Position numbers and translations under genes: made by a program. From the NCBI GenBank assembly GCA_003248805.1, contig QFQY01000016.1, positions 22,170-86,169 on the forward strand: a DNA stretch of 64,000 nucleotides, written 5' to 3'. This stretch comes from Chelatococcus sp. Lineage in GTDB: Bacteria; Pseudomonadota; Alphaproteobacteria; Rhizobiales; Beijerinckiaceae. Below the pieces are notes generated by a model, which had not been told where the DNA came from, searched no databases, and was given only the letters and a program-made list of their open reading frames with translations. Below are positions 8,468 to 17,272 of the stretch, piece by piece (the first letter of the stretch is position 1; each line of letters opens with the position of its first letter).

Positions 8468-9493
8468 ATGCTCCTCGAACTGACCCGCATGCCCGCGGAA
8501 ATGTCTTCGGACGCACGCAGGCAATTGCTCAACGCGGTGACCGATCTCTTCCTGCTGGACCAGGACCCCAGCACGGTCGCCCAGGAGCATTACGGGCAGA
8601 TCGCGTTGCAGTCCCTGCCTCATCTGGACGATGGCGACCGCAAGGCCTATGCCGACAACGTCGCAGCCGCTCCGACGCTGCCCCACGCCGTCGCGGTCAA
8701 GCTGGCCGGCGACGCGGACGCGGACGTGGCGCGGCTCGTCCTCTCGCTCTCGCCCGTCCTGACCGACGCCGATCTCGCGGCCATCGCCGTCAGCCAGTCG
8801 CAGCGCCATCTCGTCGCCATCGCCGAGCGCACGCAGCTCTCCGAGAGCGTGACCGACATCCTCGTCGAGCGCGGCGACCGCCAGGTGCTGTCGACCGTCA
8901 GCAGCAACGAGGGTGCCCGGCTCTCCGACAAGGGCTTCGACAAGCTGATCGAACGCGGCGGCGGCGACGCCGAGATCAGCCTCAACATGTCGAAGCGCTC
9001 CGACACCTCGCCCGACCGCGCGCAGCGCATGCTCCAGATCGTCGAGCGCCTCAGCGCCGAAGGCAGCCTCTGGACCAATCCGGGCGACGCGGCTGCGACG
9101 CTCGCGCGGCAGGCGCGCCAGCAGCGGCTCGAAGTCAAGCTGCTCCTGGCCGACCTCGCCGCCAAGCGGCGCGGGCCCGACGAGGTGGTGACGATGCTCG
9201 CGGACGAGGATCGCGCCTATCATCTCGCTCAGGTCCTGGCGCAGATCTCCGGCATCACGACCGAGCAGGCCCTGCGGGTGCTGATGCAGCGCGACGCCAG
9301 CGGCATCGTGGTGACATGCCGCTCCCTCGATATCGGGAGCGACGCCTTCCGCGCCATCCTCGGGCTGCGAGCGCGCCGGCTCTATTTCCCCTCTGGAAAG
9401 ATCGAGGACGATCTCGAGGCCTATCTCAAGCTCGACATGGCCACGGCGGAGCGCACGCTCCGGTTCCTGAAACTCAAGGTCAAGCTGGCCTGA
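8468..9493 (+). CDS. DUF2336 domain protein (second tandem copy)
   Basis: A 341-residue paralogue of the preceding gene, colinear over its whole length. It shares Y-A-D-N-V-A-A, L-P-H-(A/S)-V-A, L-S-P-V-L-T-D, V-T-D-I-L-V-E-R-G-D and E-D-R-A-Y-H-L-A-Q-V-L-A. The C-terminus is about 14 residues shorter. I chose the ATG at 8468 because the first 21 residues then align without gaps to the first copy. In-frame ATGs at 8447 and 8381 are alternatives, and none has a strong ribosome site. The function is unknown. The central region has diverged more than the ends, which suggests different partners. Confidence 0.85.
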   Translation: MLLELTRMPAEMSSDARRQLLNAVTDLFLLDQDPSTVAQEHYGQIALQSLPHLDDGDRKAYADNVAAAPTLPHAVAVKLAGDADADVARLVLSLSPVLTDADLAAIAVSQSQRHLVAIAERTQLSESVTDILVERGDRQVLSTVSSNEGARLSDKGFDKLIERGGGDAEISLNMSKRSDTSPDRAQRMLQIVERLSAEGSLWTNPGDAAATLARQARQQRLEVKLLLADLAAKRRGPDEVVTMLADEDRAYHLAQVLAQISGITTEQALRVLMQRDASGIVVTCRSLDIGSDAFRAILGLRARRLYFPSGKIEDDLEAYLKLDMATAERTLRFLKLKVKLA

Positions 9494-9586
9494 GGGCGCG
9501 TGGCCGACGGCGCCGCGCCACAAATCCGCGACATTCGCCGGGCCTCGTGCTAGCCTGCACGAAGTCAGAACGAGGGTCGCCGCCCA

Positions 9587-10192
9587 GTGAGGTTCCCGCT
9601 CCTTCCCGCTGTCGCCGGCGCGCTCGCCCTTGGCGCGATTCCTGCGCATGCGCAGCTCGCGCTGCCGCTGACGGGCTTCGCCGCCCTGCCCTCCTTCGCC
9701 TGGGACCGGCCGACGACGGAACCCGGCGGCGTGCGCTGGGACGGCTCCTATGCCCGGATCTCCAGCGGCTTCCAGGTCACGAGCTCGAAGCGGCTCGGCG
9801 GCAATGCCGGCCCGATCTTCGGGCTGGAGGCCGGGACGATGCGGCAAGAGGGCAATTTCGTCTACGGCGTCGTCGGCGCGCTCTCCTATATGCCGGCCAT
9901 CGGGGGCTACGGCACGCCGGGCTTCGGCACGACGGCCTACACGCAGGACTTCGCAGGCGCTTTCCAGGTCAAGGCCGGCGTGCTGGTGACGCCGGAGGTG
10001 CTTCTCTACACCAAGGTCGGCATGGCGGCGGTGAACGAGACCTGGCGCTATGGCGCGACGCCGTTCTCCGCGCCGTTCAGCCGCAGCGACATCGCGGTCA
10101 GGCCCGAAGCGCGGGCCGGCGTCGAATGGGCGGTGACGGACAAGGTCACGCTCGGGCTCGAAGTCGGCGTGATCGGCCAGGCTATCCGCTGA
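9587..10192 (+). CDS. Small outer-membrane beta-barrel protein
   Basis: The 201-residue product has a signal peptide ending I-P-A-H-A-Q (cut near residue 22). Alternating hydrophobic/polar strands typical of an OmpA/Omp25-like eight-stranded barrel follow: G-S-Y-A-R-I-S-S-G-F at the first strand, L-Y-T-K-V-G-M-A in the middle, and a final V-T-L-G-L-E-V-G-V-I-G-Q. Unlike many porins it ends in Arg rather than Phe, so the usual barrel-assembly C-terminal signal is weak. Translation starts at a GTG after a CGAGGG site. The exact function is unknown; it is probably a structural outer-membrane protein. Confidence 0.7.
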   Translation: MRFPLLPAVAGALALGAIPAHAQLALPLTGFAALPSFAWDRPTTEPGGVRWDGSYARISSGFQVTSSKRLGGNAGPIFGLEAGTMRQEGNFVYGVVGALSYMPAIGGYGTPGFGTTAYTQDFAGAFQVKAGVLVTPEVLLYTKVGMAAVNETWRYGATPFSAPFSRSDIAVRPEARAGVEWAVTDKVTLGLEVGVIGQAIR

Positions 10193-10252
10193 GACGGTGA
10201 TTCAAGCGGCTGCGAAACCGATTCCGGCAAAGCATCCAAGTCATTGAGATAG

Positions 10253-10329
10253 CGTCATTCTCGGGCGTCGCGGAGCGAAGACCCGAGAATCTCGTCGAGG
10301 AGATGCTCGGGTCGAGCCCGAGCATGACG
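10253..10329. repeat. Palindromic intergenic repeat with three nested stems
   Basis: A 77-base element between two genes. Its ends, CGTCAT and ATGACG, are inverted copies. Inside them are two further perfect hairpins, TCTCGGG/CCCGAGA and GCTCGGG/CCCGAGC, so the transcript would fold as a three-way structure. It ends seven bases before the parC stop codon and could work as the terminator of the minus-strand parC transcript. Elements of this look are scattered through Hyphomicrobiales genomes, but no second copy of this one is in the window. Confidence 0.7.
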
Positions 10330-10335
10330 ACAGCC

Positions 10336-12582
10336 CTACCCGCCGAACTTGTTGCTCTTGGGGAAGCCCTTCGGCGGCAGTCGGCCGGCCTCCGCCCTGT
10401 GGCCGAGCCATTCCAGCAGGTCGGCCTGCGCGACGGTCCAGGTGCGGCCGGAGGTGTCCAGCCAGGTCAGCCCCTCGGCCAGCTTGAAGGTCCTGGCGTC
10501 GGAGACGCCGCCGTCCTTGTAGCGCTGCAGGCGCACGCCCTTGCCCCTGCCCATCTCGGCGACTTCGGAGACCGGGAAGCAGATGAGCTTGCGGTTCTCG
10601 CCGATGATCGCGACATGGTCGCCATCGGCCGGAACGGCGAGCATGGCCGTCTGCGGCGCGTCGACATTGAGCACCTGCCGGCCCTTGCGGGTGTTGGCGA
10701 CGATGTCGTCGGCCGGCGCGACGAAGCCGCGCCCCTCCGTGCTCACCATCAACAGCTTCTGCCCCGGCCGGTAGGGGAAGGCGGAGACGATCTCGGCCGT
10801 CTCCTCCAGCTCGATCATCAGGCGCAGCGGATCGCCGAAGCCGCGCCCGCCCGGCAGCTTCGACGCCTCGAGCGTGAAGACCTTGCCGTTGGAGGCCAGA
10901 ACCAGGAGCTTCGCCGTCGTTTCGGTGAAGAAGGCGGTCTTCAGGCCGTCATCGCCCTTGAAGCTGAAGGTCGAGTGGTCCTGGACATGGCCCTTGAGCG
11001 CCCGGATCCAGCCCTTCTTCGAGATGACGACGGTGATCGGCTCGCGCTCGACCATGGCCTGCGTCAGGTCGATATCGGTCGTATCCGGCATGTCGGCGAA
11101 GCCGGTCCGGCGCTTGCCGATCGCCGTCTCGGGGCCGAAGAGCTTCTTCACCTCGCGGATGTCGTGCGAGATCAGCTTCCACTGCTTGGGCTCGGAGCCG
11201 AGCAGCTCCTCGATCTGGCCCTTCTCCGTCGTCAGTTCGTCGAGCTCGGTCTTGAGCGCCATCTCCTCGAGCTTGCGCAGCGCGCGCAGGCGCGTGTCGA
11301 GGATGGCGTTGGCCTGGATCTCGGTGAGCTCGAAGACGCGCATCAGCTCGATCTTCGGCTCGTCCTCCTCGCGGATGATCTTGATGACCCGGTCGAGGTC
11401 CAGATAGACGATGAGCAGGCCGCGCAGGATTTCGAGACGCTTCTCGATCTGGCCGAGCCGGAAGCGCGAGCGCCGCAGCAGCACCTCTCGGCGATGGTCG
11501 AGCCAGGCGCGCAGAGCCTCGTTCAGGCCGAGCACGCGCGGCACCAGCCCGCCGGTCAGCACGTTCATGTTCATCGGAATGCGCGCCTCCAGCTCCGAGA
11601 GCCGGAAGAGCGATTCCATCATCAGCGCGGGATCGACATTGCGGGCGCGCGGCTCGATGACGATGCGGATGTCCTCGGCCGACTCGTCGCGCAGATCGGC
11701 GACCAGCGGCAGCTTCCGCTCGTTGAGGAGCTCGGCGATCTTCTCGATCAGGCGGCCCTTCTGGACCATGTAGGGAATCTCGGTGACGACGACGTGCCAG
11801 GCGCCGCGCTCGAGATCCTCCTTGACCCAGCGCGCGCGGGTGCGGAAGGCGCCGCGGCCGGTGCGGTAGGTCTCCGCCATCGAGGCGCGGCTCTCGACGA
11901 TGATGCCGCCGGTCGGAAAGTCGGGACCCTGCACGAAGGTCATCAGTTGCTCGGAGGACGTCTCCGGGTGCTGGATCAGGTAGAGCGCGGCATCGCAGAG
12001 TTCCGCCGCGTTGTGGGGCGGGATCGAGGTCGCCATGCCGACCGCGATGCCCTGCGAGCCGTTGGCCAGCAGATTCGGGAAGGCGGCCGGCAGGACGACC
12101 GGCTCCTCGTCCTCGCCGTTATAGGTCTCGCGGAAATCGACCGCGTCCTCCTCCAGCCCGTCGAGCAGGAGGCGCGCGACCTCGGTCATGCGCGCTTCGG
12201 TGTAGCGGTAGGCGGCGGCGTTATCGCCGTCGATATTGCCGAAATTGCCCTGCCCGTCGACGAGCGGATAGCGTTGGGCGAAATCCTGCGCGAGGCGCAC
12301 CAGCGCGTCGTAGACCGACTGGTCGCCATGCGGATGGAACTTACCGATGACGTCGCCGACGATGCGGGCGCATTTCTTGTGGACCTGGCCCGGGTCGAGC
12401 CGCAGCAGCCGCATGGCGTGCAGGATGCGGCGGTGGACCGGCTTCAGCCCGTCGCGCGCATCCGGCAGGGCGCGGTGCATGATGGTGGACAGCGCATAGG
12501 CGAGATAGCGCTCCTCGAGCGCCGATTTCAGATCGATGCGCTCGGCTTCCCCCTCCGGCGGCGGATCGACCGGTTTACCCAT
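10336..12582 (-). CDS. parC: DNA topoisomerase IV subunit A
   Basis: ParC is the DNA-breaking subunit of topoisomerase IV, which separates replicated chromosomes with ParE. The 748-residue chain has the winged-helix region with K-F-H-P-H-G-D at residues 81-87 and the catalytic tyrosine in Y-R-Y-T-E-A-R (Tyr127). A long coiled tower with I-L-D-T-R-L-R-A-L-R-K-L follows, then a C-terminal beta-propeller with reduced GyrA-box repeats, which argues for ParC over GyrA. In the quinolone-determining region the position equal to E. coli Ser80 is Gln88 and the Glu84 position is Asp92. It lies downstream of recO on the same strand. Confidence 0.93.
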   Translation of the reverse strand: MGKPVDPPPEGEAERIDLKSALEERYLAYALSTIMHRALPDARDGLKPVHRRILHAMRLLRLDPGQVHKKCARIVGDVIGKFHPHGDQSVYDALVRLAQDFAQRYPLVDGQGNFGNIDGDNAAAYRYTEARMTEVARLLLDGLEEDAVDFRETYNGEDEEPVVLPAAFPNLLANGSQGIAVGMATSIPPHNAAELCDAALYLIQHPETSSEQLMTFVQGPDFPTGGIIVESRASMAETYRTGRGAFRTRARWVKEDLERGAWHVVVTEIPYMVQKGRLIEKIAELLNERKLPLVADLRDESAEDIRIVIEPRARNVDPALMMESLFRLSELEARIPMNMNVLTGGLVPRVLGLNEALRAWLDHRREVLLRRSRFRLGQIEKRLEILRGLLIVYLDLDRVIKIIREEDEPKIELMRVFELTEIQANAILDTRLRALRKLEEMALKTELDELTTEKGQIEELLGSEPKQWKLISHDIREVKKLFGPETAIGKRRTGFADMPDTTDIDLTQAMVEREPITVVISKKGWIRALKGHVQDHSTFSFKGDDGLKTAFFTETTAKLLVLASNGKVFTLEASKLPGGRGFGDPLRLMIELEETAEIVSAFPYRPGQKLLMVSTEGRGFVAPADDIVANTRKGRQVLNVDAPQTAMLAVPADGDHVAIIGENRKLICFPVSEVAEMGRGKGVRLQRYKDGGVSDARTFKLAEGLTWLDTSGRTWTVAQADLLEWLGHRAEAGRLPPKGFPKSNKFGG

Positions 12583-12705
12583 GCCTCGCTGGCCTCTCGT
12601 CTCGTCGAAATCTCGCGCGGCTTCTATGGCACGTCGCGAATCAGCCCGCCAGAACGATGCCGTTCCCGGGCTATGCGCGCAAATCCCATGGCGCGATTTC
12701 GCTGC

Positions 12706-13452
12706 TCAAGCGGTGGATGACGGCGCGGTCCCGCGCAGCGCCAGCTCGACCAGCCGCTCCCGCTCGGGGGGCTCGGCCAGGCCGCGCGGCTCGAAGATGT
12801 GGCGGCGCAGGAAATGCGCGGTCAGGGCGAAGGCGGCGGCGAGATCGCCGGCGCTCGGCGGTCGCGCGCCCTGCCCCTCGGCGAGGAAGGCCGGCAGCGC
12901 CAGCAGGCGGTCGCGATAGGGCTCGGCCTCCTTGCGGCTGACGGCCCGGCCCGTCTTGGGCGAGACATGGCTGAGATCGTCGGGCGAGCCGCTGACGGCG
13001 CAGCGCGACAGATCCAGCCCGAAGCCGAGCTCGGCCAGCATCGCCAGCTCGAAGCGCACGGTCAGAGCGGGGGCGAGGCCGGGCTCGTCGAGATGCGCGA
13101 TCAGCACCGACAGCGCCTCGTGCAGGCCGGGATGGGGATCGCGCTCCGGCAGGAGGCGCAGCAGTGCGGCGACCGTGGCGAGGCCATAGAGTGCGGCGGG
13201 CTGCGCCATCAGCCGGGCCGCGTGGGACGCCAGCAGCTCGACCTTGTACTCGCCGAGATGCTCGTCGAGACGCGCCCGCCAGATCAGCGCGACCGCGTTG
13301 CCGTGCTGCAGCACGGGCTGCACCTTCGCCGACCGGCCGCCGCGCACGAGACCGAGATGGCGCCCGTGCTCGCGCGTCATCACCTCCAGGATCACGGCAT
13401 TCTCGCCATGTTTCCGGGAGCCGATGATCGTGCCCTCGTCGGCCCATTCCAT
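12706..13452 (-). CDS. recO: DNA repair protein RecO
   Basis: RecO helps RecR load RecA onto SSB-coated gaps in the RecFOR recombination pathway. The 248 residues show the N-terminal OB-fold start (M-E-W-x-D-E-G-x-I-I-G-x-R-x-H-G-E) and the R-G-G-R-S motif. The helical C-terminal half contains F-E-L-A-M-L-A-E-L-G-F-G-L-D-L and a C-x-V-x-G pattern where zinc-binding relatives carry cysteines. Only one such Cys is visible, so zinc binding is doubtful. It is 123 bases upstream of parC. In many relatives era precedes recO; here era is about 10 kb away. Confidence 0.92.
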   Translation of the reverse strand: MEWADEGTIIGSRKHGENAVILEVMTREHGRHLGLVRGGRSAKVQPVLQHGNAVALIWRARLDEHLGEYKVELLASHAARLMAQPAALYGLATVAALLRLLPERDPHPGLHEALSVLIAHLDEPGLAPALTVRFELAMLAELGFGLDLSRCAVSGSPDDLSHVSPKTGRAVSRKEAEPYRDRLLALPAFLAEGQGARPPSAGDLAAAFALTAHFLRRHIFEPRGLAEPPERERLVELALRGTAPSSTA

Positions 13453-13493
13453 ATGAGCGAGTTAGGCCCTGGGCGGCCGGTTGGTCAATTTCG

Positions 13494-13919
13494 TCACCCC
13501 TGATCGCCGACGGGGGCTGCCGGGACAGGCGCGGCGGAGTCCGCGTATTGAGCGAGACCGGCGCCGAAGGACCAGTTCTCGCGGGCCGTCTCGACGAGGT
13601 TGATGAAGATGTCGTCGGAGCGCAGACCGGGCGCGAGCCGCAGGTTCTCGTGGATCTTCGCGAAAAGCGCCTTCTTCTGCGTCGCGCCGCGCGTGGCGCT
13701 GACGGTGATCTGAAGAAAGACGATCGCGTCCGAGCGTTCGAAGCCGAAGTAGCCGGGATCGTAGATGAACTCGTCGGCGTCGTGCTGGTGGATCAGGGCG
13801 AAGAGATCGTTCTCGGGCACCTCGAAGGCCTCGCGCAAAGCCCTGTAGACGCCATCGACGATGGCGGCGATCTCGGCAGCCCGGCGGCCGCGACGCATGG
13901 ACACTCGGATCAGGGGCAT
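13494..13919 (-). CDS. Tautomerase-superfamily protein
   Basis: The 141-residue protein starts M-P-L-I-R-V, so after Met removal the N-terminus would be the catalytic proline of the tautomerase superfamily. The internal F-I-Y-D-P-G-Y-F-G-F-E-R-S-D and Q-I-T-V-S-A-T-R-G stretches match the larger tautomerase subgroup (Pfam Tautomerase_2 type) rather than the 62-residue 4-oxalocrotonate form. The substrate is unknown. I set the start at 13919 because it exposes Pro2; a longer frame up to 14018 would bury it. The gene is divergent from a LysR regulator 118 bases away, which probably controls it. Confidence 0.85.
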   Translation of the reverse strand: MPLIRVSMRRGRRAAEIAAIVDGVYRALREAFEVPENDLFALIHQHDADEFIYDPGYFGFERSDAIVFLQITVSATRGATQKKALFAKIHENLRLAPGLRSDDIFINLVETARENWSFGAGLAQYADSAAPVPAAPVGDQG

Positions 13920-13998
13920 GGTGCTCTCCATTCGTGGCTCCGCGCGAACCGTGCGCGCCGATGGAGAGATGCTAGCGCCCGGCATAAAAACATGAAAT

Positions 13999-14025
13999 CG
14001 TATCGCTTCAGATATCAATGATACG
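13999..14025. promoter_or_regulatory. Candidate LysR operator between tautomerase and LysR genes
   Basis: The AT-rich gap between the two divergent genes contains the dyad CGTATC-N15-GATACG. Overlapping its right half is a second perfect dyad, TATC-AAT-GATA (14013-14023). LysR proteins usually bind interrupted dyads placed between their own gene and a divergent target, so this is the most likely operator. Binding is inferred from position and symmetry only. Confidence 0.4.
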
Positions 14026-14037
14026 GATTTTCAATCT

Positions 14038-14886
14038 ATGGCACTCCCGGTTCTCGATGTGGAAGCCGTCGCCGCCTTCGTGCAGGCTGCCGAACTCAGC
14101 AGCTTCACGCGCGCGGCGGAGGCGCTCGGCTCGACGCAATCGCTGGTCAGCACGCGAATCAAGCGGCTCGAAACGACGCTCGGCCGGTTACTGCTGCAAC
14201 GCCATCCGCGGCTCGTGCGGTTGACGGCGGAGGGGGAGCTGTTCCTGCCGGCGGCGCGCGAGTTCCTGGCCGCGCATGGCCGGGCGCTGACGGCCTTTGC
14301 CGATGGACCGGAGCGCATCGCCCTCGGCATCAGCGAGCAGGCGGCGGGGCCGGATATCCCGATGCTGCTGGCGCGGCTCGCCTCGCACGATCCCGGTGTG
14401 CTCGTGAATCTGAGGATCGCGCCGTCGAGCCTGCTGGAAGCGGCTTTCGAGGCCGGGGAGCTGGACGCCGTGCTGGTCCGCCGGATCGGGGCCGGCAAGA
14501 CCGGCGAAGTGCTGCGTGACGACGCTTTCGGCTGGTTCGCCTCCCCCGCCTTGCCGAAGCCGCACCCCGACGCGCCGCTACCGCTGATCAATCTCGTCGA
14601 GGAGTGCCGCCTGCGCCATCACGCCATGGAGGCGCTGACGCGCAGCGGGCGACCGTGGCGGGAAGCCTTCATCGGCGGCGGCATGGCGGCGGTGCTGGCC
14701 GCCATATCCGGCGGCCTCGGCGTCAGCCTGCTGGCCGGCCGCATCGCCCCGCGCGACGCCGTGGATGTCGGGCGCGCCTGGGGCCTGCCGCAGCTCGGCC
14801 GCTCGCAAGTCGTGCTGCGCAGCCAGGTCGCCAGCGCGCGCGGCCGCTCCTTCGTGCGCGAGCTCACCGCAGCCTTCCGCGGCTGA
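14038..14886 (+). CDS. LysR-family transcriptional regulator
   Basis: A 282-residue LysR-type regulator. Residues 7-65 form the winged helix-turn-helix (F-V-Q-A-A-E-L-S-S-F-T-R-A-A-E, then S-L-V-S-T-R-I-K-R-L-E). The remainder is the effector-binding domain, with a typical G-L-G-V-S-L-L-A-G-R near the end. The linker region is slightly shorter than the family average. It is transcribed away from the tautomerase gene and probably regulates it and itself. The ligand is unknown. Confidence 0.92.
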   Translation: MALPVLDVEAVAAFVQAAELSSFTRAAEALGSTQSLVSTRIKRLETTLGRLLLQRHPRLVRLTAEGELFLPAAREFLAAHGRALTAFADGPERIALGISEQAAGPDIPMLLARLASHDPGVLVNLRIAPSSLLEAAFEAGELDAVLVRRIGAGKTGEVLRDDAFGWFASPALPKPHPDAPLPLINLVEECRLRHHAMEALTRSGRPWREAFIGGGMAAVLAAISGGLGVSLLAGRIAPRDAVDVGRAWGLPQLGRSQVVLRSQVASARGRSFVRELTAAFRG

Positions 14887-14893
14887 CGCCCCG

Positions 14894-17107
14894 CTATCCC
14901 ACGACTCGCTCGACGCGGCTGATCTGGCGCTTTTCGCGCAGCTCGCTGATGATCGCCGACAGGTGCTTCAGATCCCAGACCGAGAGGTCGATGGTGACGT
15001 CGGTGAAATCCGGGTTCGGACGGACCATGGTGACCGAGTCGATGTTGCCGTCATGCTCGGCGATCGTGGTCGTGACCTGCGCGAGCGAGCCCGGCTCGTT
15101 GATCGAGTTCAGGCTGATCCGCGCGGGAAAGCGCTGCGGCGCCTTGTCGTCCAGATCCCAGCGCACATCGAGCCAGCGCTCGGGCTCATTGTCGAAGGCG
15201 GCGAGCGAAGGCGACTGGATCGGATAGATCATCACGCCCTTCCCCGGCGTCAGGATGCCGACGATGCGGTCGCCGGGGACGGCGCCGCATTCCGGCGCGA
15301 AGCGCACGGGCAGATCGCCGCCGAGCCCCCGGATCGGAATGGCGTTGGCGCCCGGCGCCTCGCCAGGCAGCTTGAACTTCAGGTTCTCGCTGTTGCCGAG
15401 TTCGAACCAGCCCTTGCCGTTCTCGGCCTTGCCGGGCTTGGCCTCGGGCGCGACTGACTTCGCCGGCTCGAGATCGGGATAGACCGCCTTGACGACGTCT
15501 CCCGAATACATTTCGCCACGCCCGACGGCGGCGAGCACGTCGTCGACGGCGTTGCGGGCGAGGCGCTTCAGCGCGGCCTTGAGCTTCTCGTCCGAGAAGG
15601 GGCGCTCGACGCGGCCGAAGGCGCGCTCCAGAATCTGGCGGCCGAGCCCGGCATATTGCCGCCGCACGGCGGCGCGGGTCGCGCGCCGGATCGCGGCGCG
15701 CGCCTTGCCGGTGACCACCAGCGACTCCCAGGCCGATGGCGGCGACTGGCCTTCGGCGCGCGTGATCTCGACCTCGTCGCCGTTCTGCAATTCGGTCAGG
15801 AGCGGGGCGATGCGGCCGTTGATCTTGGCGCCGACGGCGCTGTTGCCGACGGAGGTGTGCACCGCATAGGCGAAATCGATCGGCGTGGCGCCGCGCGGCA
15901 GCGCGATCAGGCGGCCCTTCGGCGTGAAGCAGAAGACCTGATCGTGGAAGAGTTCGAGCTTGGTGTGCTCGAGGAATTCCTCGGGGCTGTCGCCTTCCGC
16001 CAGCAGGTCGACCGTGCGCCGCAGCCATTGATAGGCCCGGCTCTCGTCGGCGTACTGGGTGAGCTCGGTGGTCCGCCCGTCCTTGTAGTGGGCATGGGCG
16101 GCGATGCCGTATTCGGCGATGCGATCCATGGTGTCGGTGCGGATCTGCAGCTCGACGCGGCTGTGGCCGGGGCCGACGACCGTGGTGTGCAGCGAGCGAT
16201 AATCGTTCTGCTTCGGCGTCGAGATGTAGTCCTTGTAGCGGCCCGGCACCATCGGCCAGGTCATGTGGACGATACCGAGCACGCGATAGCAGTCTTCCGG
16301 CCTCTCCACGATGACGCGGAAGCCGAAGATGTCGGACAGCTGTTCGAAGGAGATGGATTTGCGCTCCATCTTCTTCCAGATCGAATAGGGCCGCTTGCGC
16401 CGGCCATAGACCCTGGCCTCGATGCCGCTGGCGGCGAGCTTCTCGTTGAGGTCGCTTTCGATCGCGCTGATGACGGGGCCTTCGCGCTCGGTCACCTCCT
16501 CCAGCCGTTTCGTGACCGTCGCATGCGCCTCGGGCTTGATATGGCGGAAGGCGAGTTCCTCCAGCTCCTCGCGCAGCTCCTGCATGCCCATGCGCCCGGC
16601 GAGCGGGGCATAGATCTCGATCGTCTCCTCGGCGATGCGCAGCCGCTTCTCGGGAAGCACGAAATGCAGGGTGCGCATGTTGTGCAGCCGGTCGGCGAGC
16701 TTGACCAGCAACACACGGATGTCGTCGACGATGGCGAGCAGGAGCTTGCGGAAATTCTCGCCCTGCGCCGCCTTCTTGGAGACGAGGTCGAGCTTCTTGA
16801 TCTTGGTGAGCCCGTCGACGAGGCGGCGGATCTCGGGACCGAACATGGTCTCGATCTCCTCGAGCGTCGCCTCGGTGTCCTCGACCGTGTCGTGGAGCAC
16901 GGCGGCGACGATGGTGGCGTCGTCGAGCTTGAGCTCGGTCAGGATCGCCGCGACCTCGAGCGGATGCGCGAAGAAGGGATCGCCGGAGGCGCGCTTCTGC
17001 GTGCCATGGGCGCGCATGGCGTAGACATAGGCCCGGTTGAGCAGGTCCTCGTCCGTGTTCGGATTGTAGCTCCTGACCCTGTCAACGAGCTCATATTGCC
17101 GCATCAT
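14894..17107 (-). CDS. rsh: Bifunctional (p)ppGpp synthetase/hydrolase (RelA/SpoT homologue)
   Basis: The single alphaproteobacterial Rsh enzyme makes and degrades the stringent alarmone. About 737 residues carry, in order, the HD hydrolase domain (H-P-L-E-V-A, V-L-H-D-T-V-E-D-T, R-L-H-N-M-R-T-L), the synthetase domain (R-K-K/R-P-Y-S-I-W-K-K-M and L-Q-I-R-T), a TGS domain (P-K-G-R-L-I-A-L-P-R-G-A-T-P-I-D) and a C-terminal ACT domain. Both active sites look intact, so it should be bifunctional. I used the ATG of M-M-R-Q-Y-E-L; a GTG at 17122 with a nearer AAGGG site would add five residues. rpoZ lies upstream, as in many relatives, but a terminator separates them. Confidence 0.93.
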   Translation of the reverse strand: MMRQYELVDRVRSYNPNTDEDLLNRAYVYAMRAHGTQKRASGDPFFAHPLEVAAILTELKLDDATIVAAVLHDTVEDTEATLEEIETMFGPEIRRLVDGLTKIKKLDLVSKKAAQGENFRKLLLAIVDDIRVLLVKLADRLHNMRTLHFVLPEKRLRIAEETIEIYAPLAGRMGMQELREELEELAFRHIKPEAHATVTKRLEEVTEREGPVISAIESDLNEKLAASGIEARVYGRRKRPYSIWKKMERKSISFEQLSDIFGFRVIVERPEDCYRVLGIVHMTWPMVPGRYKDYISTPKQNDYRSLHTTVVGPGHSRVELQIRTDTMDRIAEYGIAAHAHYKDGRTTELTQYADESRAYQWLRRTVDLLAEGDSPEEFLEHTKLELFHDQVFCFTPKGRLIALPRGATPIDFAYAVHTSVGNSAVGAKINGRIAPLLTELQNGDEVEITRAEGQSPPSAWESLVVTGKARAAIRRATRAAVRRQYAGLGRQILERAFGRVERPFSDEKLKAALKRLARNAVDDVLAAVGRGEMYSGDVVKAVYPDLEPAKSVAPEAKPGKAENGKGWFELGNSENLKFKLPGEAPGANAIPIRGLGGDLPVRFAPECGAVPGDRIVGILTPGKGVMIYPIQSPSLAAFDNEPERWLDVRWDLDDKAPQRFPARISLNSINEPGSLAQVTTTIAEHDGNIDSVTMVRPNPDFTDVTIDLSVWDLKHLSAIISELREKRQISRVERVVG

Positions 17108-17206
17108 AGCCATGCGGATCACTGCACCCTTCCCGGCCGCTCGGCGCCGCCGTCATCAATATCTGCGCCGGCGAGGCGGGCGACAAGGAGACCTCGCCGC
17201 ACCCGC

Positions 17207-17235
17207 GCAAAAAAGCCCGGCGATGCCGGGCTTTA
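17207..17235 (-). terminator. Rho-independent terminator after rpoZ
   Basis: Read on the minus strand, the stem AAAGCCCGGC-ATC-GCCGGGCTTT runs into a string of T residues. This is a textbook intrinsic terminator 38 bases after the rpoZ stop and about 100 bases before rsh. It should limit read-through from rpoZ into rsh. Confidence 0.85.
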
Positions 17236-17272
17236 GCAGGAGCCGATGAAGAAATCGTAGGCCGTGCGGCCC

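Noticed and set aside
10303..12720. A plus-strand open frame of about 800 codons opposite parC
   Set aside because: It is the complement of a conserved gene and has no family features of its own.
15656..17236. A plus-strand frame of over 500 codons opposite rsh
   Set aside because: It is antisense to a fully conserved enzyme and low in any recognisable motif.
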